From: an uncultured Saprospiraceae bacterium
GTDB taxonomy: Bacteria > Bacteroidota > Bacteroidia > Chitinophagales > Saprospiraceae
DNA: 9,319 nucleotides
NCBI GenBank assembly: GCA_934699305.1
Contig: CAKUWM010000091.1
Location: 1-9,319, forward strand
Direction of reading: 5' to 3'
Shown here: positions 1-6,369 of the stretch, one piece after another
Position numbering within the stretch: position 1 is the stretch's first letter
Layout: each line of letters opens with the position of its first letter
Made by a program: the position numbers and the translations under genes
The notes under the pieces: generated by a model
What the model saw: the letters and a program-made list of their open reading frames with translations, nothing else
Told to the model about the DNA's origin: nothing
The model's database searches: none

Positions 1-263
1 AGTTTTGACGTTCCGGTATTAGAAGGAGCAGCAGAAAGCGGCATGCAGGTAATGATCATAGAAACCAGAGACAATACGCCTTATGTAATAGGTGGAGGCT
101 ATTTAATACCAGGTGGCCGTAAACAGACCATAAGCTTTAATGCCTCGGGTAATACTGTGAACTTATTATTTAACGGGCCTTTCTCCACAGCAGAGATAGA
201 GCAAATCTGCACCCATTACACCAAAACCACCCAACAAAGCTACCTAGTTGAAGTCTGCGATGA
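1..263 (+). repeat. Conserved tip-module repeat, copy in cassette 1
   Basis: This segment matches 2229-2491 with 5 differences in 263 bp (positions 156, 177, 192, 219 and 249), all at third codon positions and all synonymous. Its last 122 bp also match the reverse complement of 9198-9319 with 4 synonymous differences. Identity breaks off a few codons before the YRFGF of the Rhs core. Confidence 0.93.
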
Positions 264-1170
264 AAGTAAGGATAGGTATCGGTTTGGATTTAATGGAAAA
301 GAAAAAGATAATGAGCTGAAAGGGGTTGGGAATTCTTTGGACTTTGGGGCAAGGATTTATGATTCTAGAGTGGGAAGATGGTTAAGTTTGGATCCCTTGG
401 CGACTAAATATCCTAGTATTAGCCCGTATGCTTTTGTTGCTAATAGTCCTTTAAGGTTTATTGATTATAATGGAAAAGAAATTTGGATTGGACATTATGA
501 TAAGAAAGAAGGTGTCGTTATAGACAGACTTCAATATAAAGGAGGAAAATTATACAACAATGAAGGAATTGAAGTCACAACTAATGATGAGTATATTAAT
601 GACATTAAAAACAGATTGGATAACATCAAAGATTTGAGTATTTCTGTGGGAGCAATGATTACCAAAATGGAAGAACAAAAGGATAATAAACATAGTATTT
701 GGAATTATGATTTCCAAGCCAAGAGAGATGAGAATCAGAATAGAACTTCTTATGAGAATCAGAATAATACTTTCACTACATTTAACTCTGAAAATATAAT
801 GGCAATTTCTACACCTGAAGCAACATTAGGACATGAGCTAAAACATGGATTCGATAGATCCAAAGGAAATCTAAATACTAAAGAAATTGAGGGTAAAACA
901 GGCAATTTTATTGAAGCAGAATGGGATGCTTTAAATATTCAAAATCAAATCCTTTTTAATCAAGGAAAGGAATTAAGAATGGATTATGATGGGGTTCGAA
1001 TACCTGATGATAAGTTTATTTCTCCTTCAAAGGATGATAAACCGAAGAAGATTCAGAAGCCGTACCCTATAAATACAAATGTCACCTTTAAAGGAGACGG
1101 AACTATAAATATAGAACAAAAGATGAGTGATGGGACTTCATCAACAAAAAATATTCCCAACAAAAAATAA
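1..1170 (+). CDS. Rhs-core tip protein with M91-like zinc metallopeptidase toxin domain (5' partial, cassette 1)
   Basis: The frame is open from base 1 with no start in context (SFDVPVLEG precedes the first Met at 43), so the gene enters from the left. Residues are numbered from that Met. Residues 1-73 are the end of a beta-rich module shared with cassettes 2 and 4. Residues 79-147 are a Rhs core (YRFGFNGKEKDNE, RIYDSRVGRWLSLDPL), closing with PLRFIDYNG at 136-144, which fits the PxxxxDxxG pattern at Rhs self-cleavage sites. The tip (about 148-375) has HELKH at 264-268, an HExxH zinc motif, followed by an acidic patch (E291, E293) and RMDY. This layout resembles peptidase family M91 (NleD-like), but the family call is from memory of the pattern. 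The partner gene starts 4 bp after the stop. HExxH metallopeptidase is well supported, the M91 assignment less so. Confidence 0.8.
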   Translation, partial: SFDVPVLEGAAESGMQVMIIETRDNTPYVIGGGYLIPGGRKQTISFNASGNTVNLLFNGPFSTAEIEQICTHYTKTTQQSYLVEVCDESKDRYRFGFNGKEKDNELKGVGNSLDFGARIYDSRVGRWLSLDPLATKYPSISPYAFVANSPLRFIDYNGKEIWIGHYDKKEGVVIDRLQYKGGKLYNNEGIEVTTNDEYINDIKNRLDNIKDLSISVGAMITKMEEQKDNKHSIWNYDFQAKRDENQNRTSYENQNNTFTTFNSENIMAISTPEATLGHELKHGFDRSKGNLNTKEIEGKTGNFIEAEWDALNIQNQILFNQGKELRMDYDGVRIPDDKFISPSKDDKPKKIQKPYPINTNVTFKGDGTINIEQKMSDGTSSTKNIPNKK

Positions 1171-1174
1171 AGAC

Positions 1175-1738
1175 ATGCTTAGAATATTTTCATTTATTTT
1201 GGTACTTCAATTAGTTTCTTTTGGGTATTGTTATGCTCAAGAAGATTGGGGGGAGAAAACCATAAAATTCCAATCTCATAAGGATGTTGTTGAATTTGCA
1301 GTTAGTGATACAAACATAGGTTTTAATTTTTATATTCCAATAAAAATTAAATTTAAAGATAATCCTGAAATACAGATTTATACAAATCAAACCTGGTATC
1401 TCTATCAATATTTTCAAAAACACTATGGATGGAGCGGAACAGAATTTTTTGAAACGATGCGAGATGCAATCTATTCAAATAAGCCAATTGAAATAGAAGA
1501 GTTGCCTAATTTTAAATTTAAGAATCTTATTTCGGAAAAAGAGTGTAGCTGTTATTTCAACAATAAAAAGGAAATAAATACTTTTATTAAAAATGGAACC
1601 TATCCTCCACCGAGAGAAAAACTGTTCCCTTGTTTTGTTTATAAGTTACTTAAATTAAATATTCTTTTGAGTTATGCAGAAGCAAAATTGGGATATTCAG
1701 ATTATCGACCAGATATTAAAAGAAATCGAAAAAAGTAG
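1175..1738 (+). CDS. Exported protein of unknown family, putative immunity protein of cassette 1
   Basis: The protein has 187 residues. I start it at 1175, 4 bp after the toxin stop, because this puts a signal peptide at the N-terminus: LRIFSFILVLQLVSFGYCYA followed by QED, a plausible signal peptidase I site after residue 21. An in-frame start at 1127 would put 16 polar residues before the signal and is less likely. The cysteine at 19 is preceded by FGY, a poor lipobox, so lipidation is not favoured. The mature part is rich in aromatic and charged residues, with an ECSCYF motif in the middle. I recognise no family. The position directly behind a toxin tip, AT-rich composition and small size fit an immunity protein, and the signal peptide implies protection in the periplasm. 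Function is inferred from context only. Confidence 0.72.
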   Translation: MLRIFSFILVLQLVSFGYCYAQEDWGEKTIKFQSHKDVVEFAVSDTNIGFNFYIPIKIKFKDNPEIQIYTNQTWYLYQYFQKHYGWSGTEFFETMRDAIYSNKPIEIEELPNFKFKNLISEKECSCYFNNKKEINTFIKNGTYPPPREKLFPCFVYKLLKLNILLSYAEAKLGYSDYRPDIKRNRKK

Positions 1739-1745
1739 GTTTCCC

Positions 1746-1775
1746 TTGTGGTTGGTATTCCCTTACCAACCACAA
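1746..1775 (+). terminator. Hairpin terminator after the cassette 1 immunity gene
   Basis: A perfect 12-bp inverted repeat (TTGTGGTTGGTA and TACCAACCACAA) with a 6-nt loop starts 7 bp after the stop at 1738. No long T-run follows, so it may act as an intrinsic terminator or as a 3' stabilising hairpin. The symmetric stem could work in either direction. Confidence 0.65.
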
Positions 1776-1825
1776 TTCATATGCTCTTATTCCCATTATC
1801 ACCAACCAGAAGAAGCCGTCTTTCT

Positions 1826-1910
1826 CACCCATCACCCTAAACCCAACCTCTTTGAAATATCAGAATTTAAATTTATCTTCACATCATATTTACGGTAATG
1901 TATGATAGGT
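1826..1910 (+). repeat. Conserved 85-bp leader of orphan tip cassette, copy A
   Basis: This segment aligns without gaps to 4587-4671 with 8 differences. It runs from non-coding DNA through the ATG of the tip gene at 1902. One frame reads ...LKYQNLNLSSHHIYGNV then stop, and HIYG is a motif I associate with Bacteroidota YD-repeat proteins upstream of PFGM. The following CDS is in another frame, with an in-frame TAA at 1896-1898. It looks like a relic of the parent Rhs coding sequence kept as the left border of the cassette. I see no convincing TAnnTTTG promoter in it. Confidence 0.7.
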
Positions 1911-3413
1911 AGATTAAGCATCAGCCCTTGGGGCAAGACAGCGCAAAGTCCTTTAGTTTGGGCTTACGATTGCTTTCCTTTCGGGATGCTGATGCCAGGC
2001 CGCTTTATCAGCGATACCAGCGACCATTGTATGACCATCAGCCGTAGCAACTGGAGCACCGAAATGGCAGACACTTGCAAGCCTTTAGTTACCTTAGCCT
2101 CAACAGGCATTTTCTCAGCAGGAAGTAGCATAAGCACTAGCGGATCGAGTATAGTGCTGCATGCAGAGGAATATGACAGCTGGATACAGCTGACCACCGA
2201 AGTGGAAGTAGGCATAGGCAATAGCTTTAGTTTTGACGTTCCGGTATTAGAAGGAGCAGCAGAAAGCGGCATGCAGGTAATGATCATAGAAACCAGAGAC
2301 AATACGCCTTATGTAATAGGTGGAGGCTATTTAATACCAGGTGGCCGTAAACAGACCATAAGCTTTAATGCCTCGGGTAATACCGTGAACTTATTATTTA
2401 ACGGCCCTTTCTCCACAGCGGAGATAGAGCAAATCTGCACCCATTATACCAAAACCACCCAACAAAGCTACCTAGTAGAAGTCTGCGATGATGCTAAGGA
2501 TAAGTATAGGTTTGGGTTTAATGGGCAGGAGAAGGATAATGAGATTGCTGGGGTAGGGAATCATAATACAGCACTGTTTTGGGAGTATGATACAAGGTTG
2601 GGGAGAAGATGGAATTTGGATCCGAAACCTATTTATGGAATAAGTTCGTATTCTGTATTTAAAAATAATTCCATATTCAATACGGATGCTCTTGGAGATA
2701 CGACTGTCGCTTATTCTACAAAAGGAGATTATATTGGAACGATTAATGACCAATTACCCAATCAAATTCATTTCATTGAGTTGAAACATTCTAAATTAGA
2801 CCAAGCAAAGACTTTGCTTGGTAAGATAAATAATATGACAGATAAAGACGAAAGAAACGCTTGGTCGTTTGGAATTAGGAAGTATTCTACAGCGTATATT
2901 GGAGAAAATTCCGCAAAATCCTTAGAATCAATAGCTATTGAATCTGCAAAGATGGATGAGGGAATAGGTAGAGAAGAAGGATTTTTCAGTAAAATTGGCT
3001 CCTCTCGAGAACTTTCATTTGAAAAACTACCACCTCCTCTAAAAGGTCGTAAAGTTGGCAAGTGGGATGAAGACTCTTACCCAGCAGATGCATTACGAAA
3101 CCCAAATGTTGGAAATAATCCTAGCCCTTTGATTGTTGGGCATACGCACGTAAGGTATTGGTTTAAAGTTAGGTCAACGACTGAAGGTGGGTTTCCTGGA
3201 GTTTCCAATATCCCTTTAATCAAACAAAATCGTCAAAATACATTTGAGACATTAGCCCGTCCTTCTGGAAGATATTATAATGGTATAAATGGAGATATGG
3301 ATGTCACCAGAAAAGATCAGCCTCATATTATTGCTTCTCCATTAGGCGTGACAATATTTCAAGGAGGAAGCGGAACCTATAAAAAATTTAAACATGAATG
3401 GTTTAAACGATAA
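1902..3413 (+). CDS. Orphan Rhs tip protein with possible JAB-like metallopeptidase toxin domain (cassette 2)
   Basis: The protein has 503 residues and starts at the first ATG after an in-frame stop. It has no signal peptide and no YD-repeat shell, so it is a displaced tip rather than a whole Rhs. Residues 24-34 carry CFPFGMLMPGR. Residues 36-200 form a beta-rich insert with cysteines at 43, 59, 179 and 195, suggesting disulfides. The Rhs core follows at 202-265 (YRFGFNGQEKDNE, YDTRLGRRWNLDP), ending in SIFNTDALG, where serine replaces the usual proline of PxxxxDxxG. The unique tip is about 266-503. It has GHTH (413-416), GDMD (464-467), ASPLG (479-483) and a glutamate-bearing EEGFF (358-362), which together resemble a JAMM-type E...HxH...D site with an enlarged loop. 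I consider this a weak assignment. The reading frame overlaps the next gene by 20 bp. Confidence 0.8.
   Translation: MIGRLSISPWGKTAQSPLVWAYDCFPFGMLMPGRFISDTSDHCMTISRSNWSTEMADTCKPLVTLASTGIFSAGSSISTSGSSIVLHAEEYDSWIQLTTEVEVGIGNSFSFDVPVLEGAAESGMQVMIIETRDNTPYVIGGGYLIPGGRKQTISFNASGNTVNLLFNGPFSTAEIEQICTHYTKTTQQSYLVEVCDDAKDKYRFGFNGQEKDNEIAGVGNHNTALFWEYDTRLGRRWNLDPKPIYGISSYSVFKNNSIFNTDALGDTTVAYSTKGDYIGTINDQLPNQIHFIELKHSKLDQAKTLLGKINNMTDKDERNAWSFGIRKYSTAYIGENSAKSLESIAIESAKMDEGIGREEGFFSKIGSSRELSFEKLPPPLKGRKVGKWDEDSYPADALRNPNVGNNPSPLIVGHTHVRYWFKVRSTTEGGFPGVSNIPLIKQNRQNTFETLARPSGRYYNGINGDMDVTRKDQPHIIASPLGVTIFQGGSGTYKKFKHEWFKR
1972..2019 (+). repeat. 48-bp perfect repeat encoding FPFGMLMPGRFISDT, copy A
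   Basis: This segment is identical to 4733-4780 over 48 bp, although the flanking sequence is clearly diverged between cassettes 2 and 3. It encodes the PFGMLMPGR signature of Bacteroidota Rhs proteins. Perfect identity in an otherwise diverged region suggests recent gene conversion or strong constraint. Confidence 0.9.
2229..2509 (+). repeat. Conserved tip-module repeat, copy in cassette 2
   Basis: The segment matches 1-263 directly (5 synonymous differences over 2229-2491) and matches the reverse complement of 9180-9319 over 2370-2509 (3 differences in 140 bp, all synonymous). It is noticeably more GC-rich than the toxin and immunity sequences that follow. Confidence 0.93.
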
Positions 3414-4041
3414 AATAATTATAAGCTTCTTTTTCATCGTCTTATTCATTTGTTCAGGATGTAAGTCTGATTCTAAAATTAGTGATGGTAACAACTATCC
3501 AAGTAGCCAAGAACTCTTAGCATTAAGACAAAAAGTTAAAAATGAAGTTTTGGATTTTTCTAAAGAGCAATACAGTAGGTATTTTATTCTAAAATACTCA
3601 GGATATTCAAATGATATTTTAATTAGTTTAAAGCATTTAAAAAATGATACTTTAATGATATATACACTATCTAAGGAAGAATATAAAAAGTATTTATTTC
3701 ATGAAACAGATACTGTGAACAAACCCATTTATTATTATCCTTTTGGTATTAATCAATATATTTCAAAAGCTGATTACTCTGTTGGAAATAAGTTGCTCAA
3801 TATGATTGATAGTATTACTTTAATCAACAAGAAATTAAAAGAAGAAGTAAACGAAGAAATAACGGAAAGTGATAGATTTAGTCTACAATATTGGAATGGA
3901 AATAAATTTTTCGAAATGAAACTGAATTATTTGAACGAAAAATCTTTTGATTTTATCTTTTCAAAAATACCTATTCTTTATGAAAATGACAGTAGTGCGT
4001 TGAGATTAATGAGAGAGTCAATTGAAGGTACAAATAATTAG
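3394..4041 (+). CDS. Lipoprotein of unknown family, putative immunity protein of cassette 2
   Basis: The protein has 215 residues. The ATG at 3394 lies inside the toxin gene and overlaps it by 20 bp, which suggests translational coupling. It is the only start that yields the export signal. The N-terminus is NDK, then a hydrophobic stretch IIISFFFIVLF, then the lipobox ICSGC with the lipidated cysteine at 23, and a polar KSDSK follows. The mature part is mainly polar and rich in lysine, tyrosine and leucine, with no family I recognise. It is probably anchored in a membrane facing the periplasm or the cell surface. The immunity role rests on position behind a toxin tip, and the envelope location matches the other putative immunity proteins of the array. 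Confidence 0.75.
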   Translation: MNGLNDKIIISFFFIVLFICSGCKSDSKISDGNNYPSSQELLALRQKVKNEVLDFSKEQYSRYFILKYSGYSNDILISLKHLKNDTLMIYTLSKEEYKKYLFHETDTVNKPIYYYPFGINQYISKADYSVGNKLLNMIDSITLINKKLKEEVNEEITESDRFSLQYWNGNKFFEMKLNYLNEKSFDFIFSKIPILYENDSSALRLMRESIEGTNN

Positions 4042-4076
4042 GGTAGTGTTTCAAGGTCATGTACTCAACTTGTCCA

Positions 4077-4108
4077 CTCGCGCATGTCTTGCATAGCAGA
4101 CTCACGAG
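4077..4108 (+). other. Structured, GC-richer intergenic segment
   Basis: In the 130-bp gap between the cassette 2 lipoprotein and the small membrane protein, outer arms CTCG and CGAG enclose an inner stem GTCT(t)GC / GCAGAC around an ATA loop. The segment is richer in GC than its surroundings and has no T-run, so it is not a typical terminator. It could be a relic or an RNA structure. The gap begins with GGGTAGTGT (4041-4049), also found at 6371-6379. Confidence 0.35.
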
Positions 4109-4171
4109 AGCTGAGATTTGAAAGAAGATAACAAATCGATTGTTGAAAGGAAACAATAAACTCTTTAGAAT

Positions 4172-4462
4172 ATGAGAAGCTTAATTGAATTAATTTATTG
4201 GGTTAAAATCTTTTTGAGTCCCAACTTTATTGCAATTTTGATAATTTTTATACTTTCTACAATATATAATTATAACAATTGGTATTTATTATTATTTATC
4301 CCAAGTATAATTATTGGTATAAAATTGGCTGAAAGAGCAAGAATTAAATATGGAACAAGCACTTATTTTTCAAAACCAATGAATACACCTGATATAAAGG
4401 AATCATGGGAAAAAGAAAAGAAGTATGATGAGTTGAAAGAAGATAATAGAAATAAAGAGTAA
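4172..4462 (+). CDS. Small two-helix membrane protein, possible orphan immunity protein
   Basis: The protein has 96 residues. Two hydrophobic segments (about 14-32 and 37-52) are followed by AERARIKYGTSTYFSK and NTPDI, then a highly charged tail (76-96) rich in K, E and D. The middle segment feels like a small membrane protein family seen repeatedly in Bacteroidota, but I cannot name it. It lies 130 bp after the cassette 2 lipoprotein and 200 bp before cassette 3, with no toxin of its own directly upstream. It could be a second immunity gene of cassette 2, or an immunity gene left when a toxin was lost. Coding is supported by the clean helix and tail pattern. The role is a guess from context. 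Confidence 0.6.
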   Translation: MRSLIELIYWVKIFLSPNFIAILIIFILSTIYNYNNWYLLLFIPSIIIGIKLAERARIKYGTSTYFSKPMNTPDIKESWEKEKKYDELKEDNRNKE

Positions 4463-4586
4463 GAATTTTTTAAAAAAGTGAAGGGAGAATTCTAAAATAG
4501 AAAAGAAGGAGAAATAGAAATAGAACAATAATTAACTTCACTTATTATTCGTCGCATCTCACTGTGACATTTGAAATCGGCTTCTC

Positions 4587-4671
4587 CACCCATCACCCTA
4601 AACCAAACCGCTTTGAAATATCAAAATTTAAATTTATTCTCACATTGTATTTACGGTAATATATGATAGGT
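4587..4671 (+). repeat. Conserved 85-bp leader of orphan tip cassette, copy B
   Basis: This aligns without gaps to 1826-1910 with 8 differences. It has the same arrangement: an out-of-frame LKYQNLNLFSHCIYGNI ending in a stop, an in-frame TAA at 4657-4659, and then the ATG at 4663. The 120 bp before it (4463-4586) are AT-rich with short symmetric runs and hold no gene that I can see. Confidence 0.7.
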
Positions 4672-6123
4672 GATTTCTGCATAAGTTCTTGGGACAGGAT
4701 AGCGCAAAGATCTTTGGTTTCGGTCTATGATGGCTTTCCTTTCGGGATGCTGATGCCAGGCCGCTTTATCAGCGATACCAATAGCCATTGTTTATTGGTT
4801 AGCCGCAGCACTTGGACCACCACCATGGTGGATACCTGCTACCCCGTAGCCGTGTTGACCGGAACGGCAAGTGTACTGGGCGTAGCAAGCTTTAGCAGCA
4901 GCGAAGGCATCTTTGCCGCAGCAGCTCCTAATGCAACAGATGGAGTAATCTTAAACCAAACAGTAGCCTCAAGCATCGACAACGTTTTGACCTTCGATGT
5001 GGTGGATTTAAAAGACGGTGATGAAGAAGGCGTACTAGTAACCGTGCTAGAAACGATTGACAATGTGCCTTATGTGATAGGAGGAGGGCGTTTGCGCCAA
5101 GGCAAAGACCAGCGGATCAACTTTAGAGCCACAGGCAACAACATCCAAGTGGTGCTAAATGGCCCTTATACCAACTTGGTACTAGCCCAGGTGTGTACCC
5201 GATATGCACGTTCCACCGCTCAAACCTACCTTGTGGAGGTTTGTGATGATGCTAAGGATAAGTATCGGTTCGGATTTAATACTCAAGAAAAGGTAAATGA
5301 GATTGCTGGAGTTGGAAATCATAACACTGCGTTCTTTGGCGAACTTGATACACGATTAGCAAGAAGATGGAACTTAGACCCAAAACCCAACCCAAGTTGG
5401 AGTAGTTATTCTGTATTCTTAGATAATCCAATTTATAATTCTGATGTTCTTTTAGATACTCCTTCACATACTCCACAAACAGGTAAATGTGAAGGATGTA
5501 AAGTTGAGAAATTAGAAGATGGCGATTACTTTAGTGATGCTCAAGACCAAAAATACACCCTTAAAATGACAGGGGTAACTCAATCTCAATTTGATAAGTT
5601 CAAGGCTCAAATGAGTTTAGACCCTGGCATTATAATAAACAATTCTAAAGCAAAATATGATTTAATTGATAGGGACGGTAGTTATGGAGTAACAAAGGGC
5701 GACCATTTCGATATAAAAATTACTCCTGACAATGGTTCTGTTCAAGTATCTGCTGTTGTTAACAAACCGAATTTTCTAAGTGTTACAGTCCAAACATTAC
5801 GTGGACACCCAGATGCGGGAGAAAACACATTTATGACATCTTACGACCCTAATACTCAGACAATGACTTGGCAAACTCATAATATTTCAAGGTCTAATGA
5901 TTTTATATTGCAGGGTATTGGTGCTGGTATATTTATGGCTCGATCTCAACAACAACAGCAATGGCGAAATGTAATGAAACAGGTTTATCAATATATGGGA
6001 AAACCTGTTATTGAAGTTGCCAATCAAACGATAATTAATTATAAATATGATGACTACAACAATAAACTTGGAAGGTCGTACGGTTTTGAGTCAACGCCTA
6101 TTCAAAAGGAAATTAGTAAGTAA
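4663..6123 (+). CDS. Orphan Rhs tip protein with unrecognised toxin domain (cassette 3)
   Basis: The protein has 486 residues and the same start context as cassette 2, with no signal peptide. FPFGMLMPGRFISDT (25-39) is followed by the beta-rich insert, here a diverged allele, with the four cysteines kept (43, 59, 178, 194). The Rhs core runs 201-264 and ends in PIYNSDVLL, where leucine replaces the glycine of PxxxxDxxG, so self-cleavage may be impaired. The tip (about 265-486) contains GKCEGCKVE (274-282), a stretch with TLRGHPDAGENTF (378-390), SRS (409-411), then ARSQQQQQW (426-434) and a helical end. The GHPxAGE...F / SR / Q..W order faintly recalls DUF1990-type proteins, but I would not assign it. 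There is no metallopeptidase motif, unlike the tips of cassettes 1 and 4. A small membrane protein gene follows after 12 bp. Confidence 0.78.
   Translation: MIGDFCISSWDRIAQRSLVSVYDGFPFGMLMPGRFISDTNSHCLLVSRSTWTTTMVDTCYPVAVLTGTASVLGVASFSSSEGIFAAAAPNATDGVILNQTVASSIDNVLTFDVVDLKDGDEEGVLVTVLETIDNVPYVIGGGRLRQGKDQRINFRATGNNIQVVLNGPYTNLVLAQVCTRYARSTAQTYLVEVCDDAKDKYRFGFNTQEKVNEIAGVGNHNTAFFGELDTRLARRWNLDPKPNPSWSSYSVFLDNPIYNSDVLLDTPSHTPQTGKCEGCKVEKLEDGDYFSDAQDQKYTLKMTGVTQSQFDKFKAQMSLDPGIIINNSKAKYDLIDRDGSYGVTKGDHFDIKITPDNGSVQVSAVVNKPNFLSVTVQTLRGHPDAGENTFMTSYDPNTQTMTWQTHNISRSNDFILQGIGAGIFMARSQQQQQWRNVMKQVYQYMGKPVIEVANQTIINYKYDDYNNKLGRSYGFESTPIQKEISK
4733..4780 (+). repeat. 48-bp perfect repeat encoding FPFGMLMPGRFISDT, copy B
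   Basis: This is identical to 1972-2019. It is the longest perfect match between cassette 3 and cassette 2, whose remaining insert sequences have diverged at both DNA and protein level. Confidence 0.9.
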
Positions 6124-6135
6124 TAATAGACATAA

Positions 6136-6369
6136 ATGATGCAAAAGTCTGAACCGAATAATATGTGCGGTATTGTGCGTAAAATTTCAATTATAAGTTT
6201 TGCCATTATCATATTAGCACGAATATCAATATGGCTACTGTTCTATTTTAATATAAATAGTGAAATGGGGGAATTGATGTATGGAACGTGCTATGTAGTA
6301 GGTTTGGTTTCAATTTTTATCTTTATAATTTCATTAATAACACTTATAACAATCCGCTTACGTAGGTAA
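6136..6369 (+). CDS. Small two-helix membrane protein, putative immunity protein of cassette 3
   Basis: The protein has 77 residues and starts 12 bp after the toxin stop, with two adjacent ATG codons (6136 and 6139). A polar N-terminus (QKSEPNNMCGIVRK) precedes a hydrophobic segment at about 16-38, a short linker NSEMGELMYG, and a second segment at about 50-72. It ends in RLRR, which places both ends in the cytoplasm by the positive-inside rule. Two-helix membrane proteins are common immunity partners of toxins that act at the inner membrane, so the cassette 3 toxin may do so. No family is recognised. A strong hairpin terminator follows at 6452-6486. Confidence 0.65.
   Translation: MMQKSEPNNMCGIVRKISIISFAIIILARISIWLLFYFNINSEMGELMYGTCYVVGLVSIFIFIISLITLITIRLRR

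Noticed and set aside
1127..1174. Upstream in-frame start for the cassette 1 immunity gene
   Set aside because: It would place polar residues in front of a good signal peptide. The ATG at 1175 fits better.
1674..1898. 74-codon plus-strand ORF overlapping the cassette 1 immunity gene and the terminator
   Set aside because: It overlaps the end of a better gene in another frame, runs through the hairpin and shows no domain or signal.
1964..2302. 112-codon minus-strand ORF inside the cassette 2 conserved module
   Set aside because: It is antisense to a protein-coding region whose copies vary only at synonymous sites of the plus frame.
4466..4477. TTTTTTAAAAAA palindrome after the small membrane protein gene
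   Set aside because: It is a simple A/T run with no GC stem, too weak to call a terminator.
4476..4543. Inverted repeat AAGTGAAG / CTTCACTT
   Set aside because: The arms are 8 bp with a 52-nt loop in AT-rich DNA, which is likely by chance.
4559..4567. TCACTGTGA palindrome upstream of the cassette 3 leader
   Set aside because: A single short palindrome with no repeat elsewhere, not enough to claim an operator.
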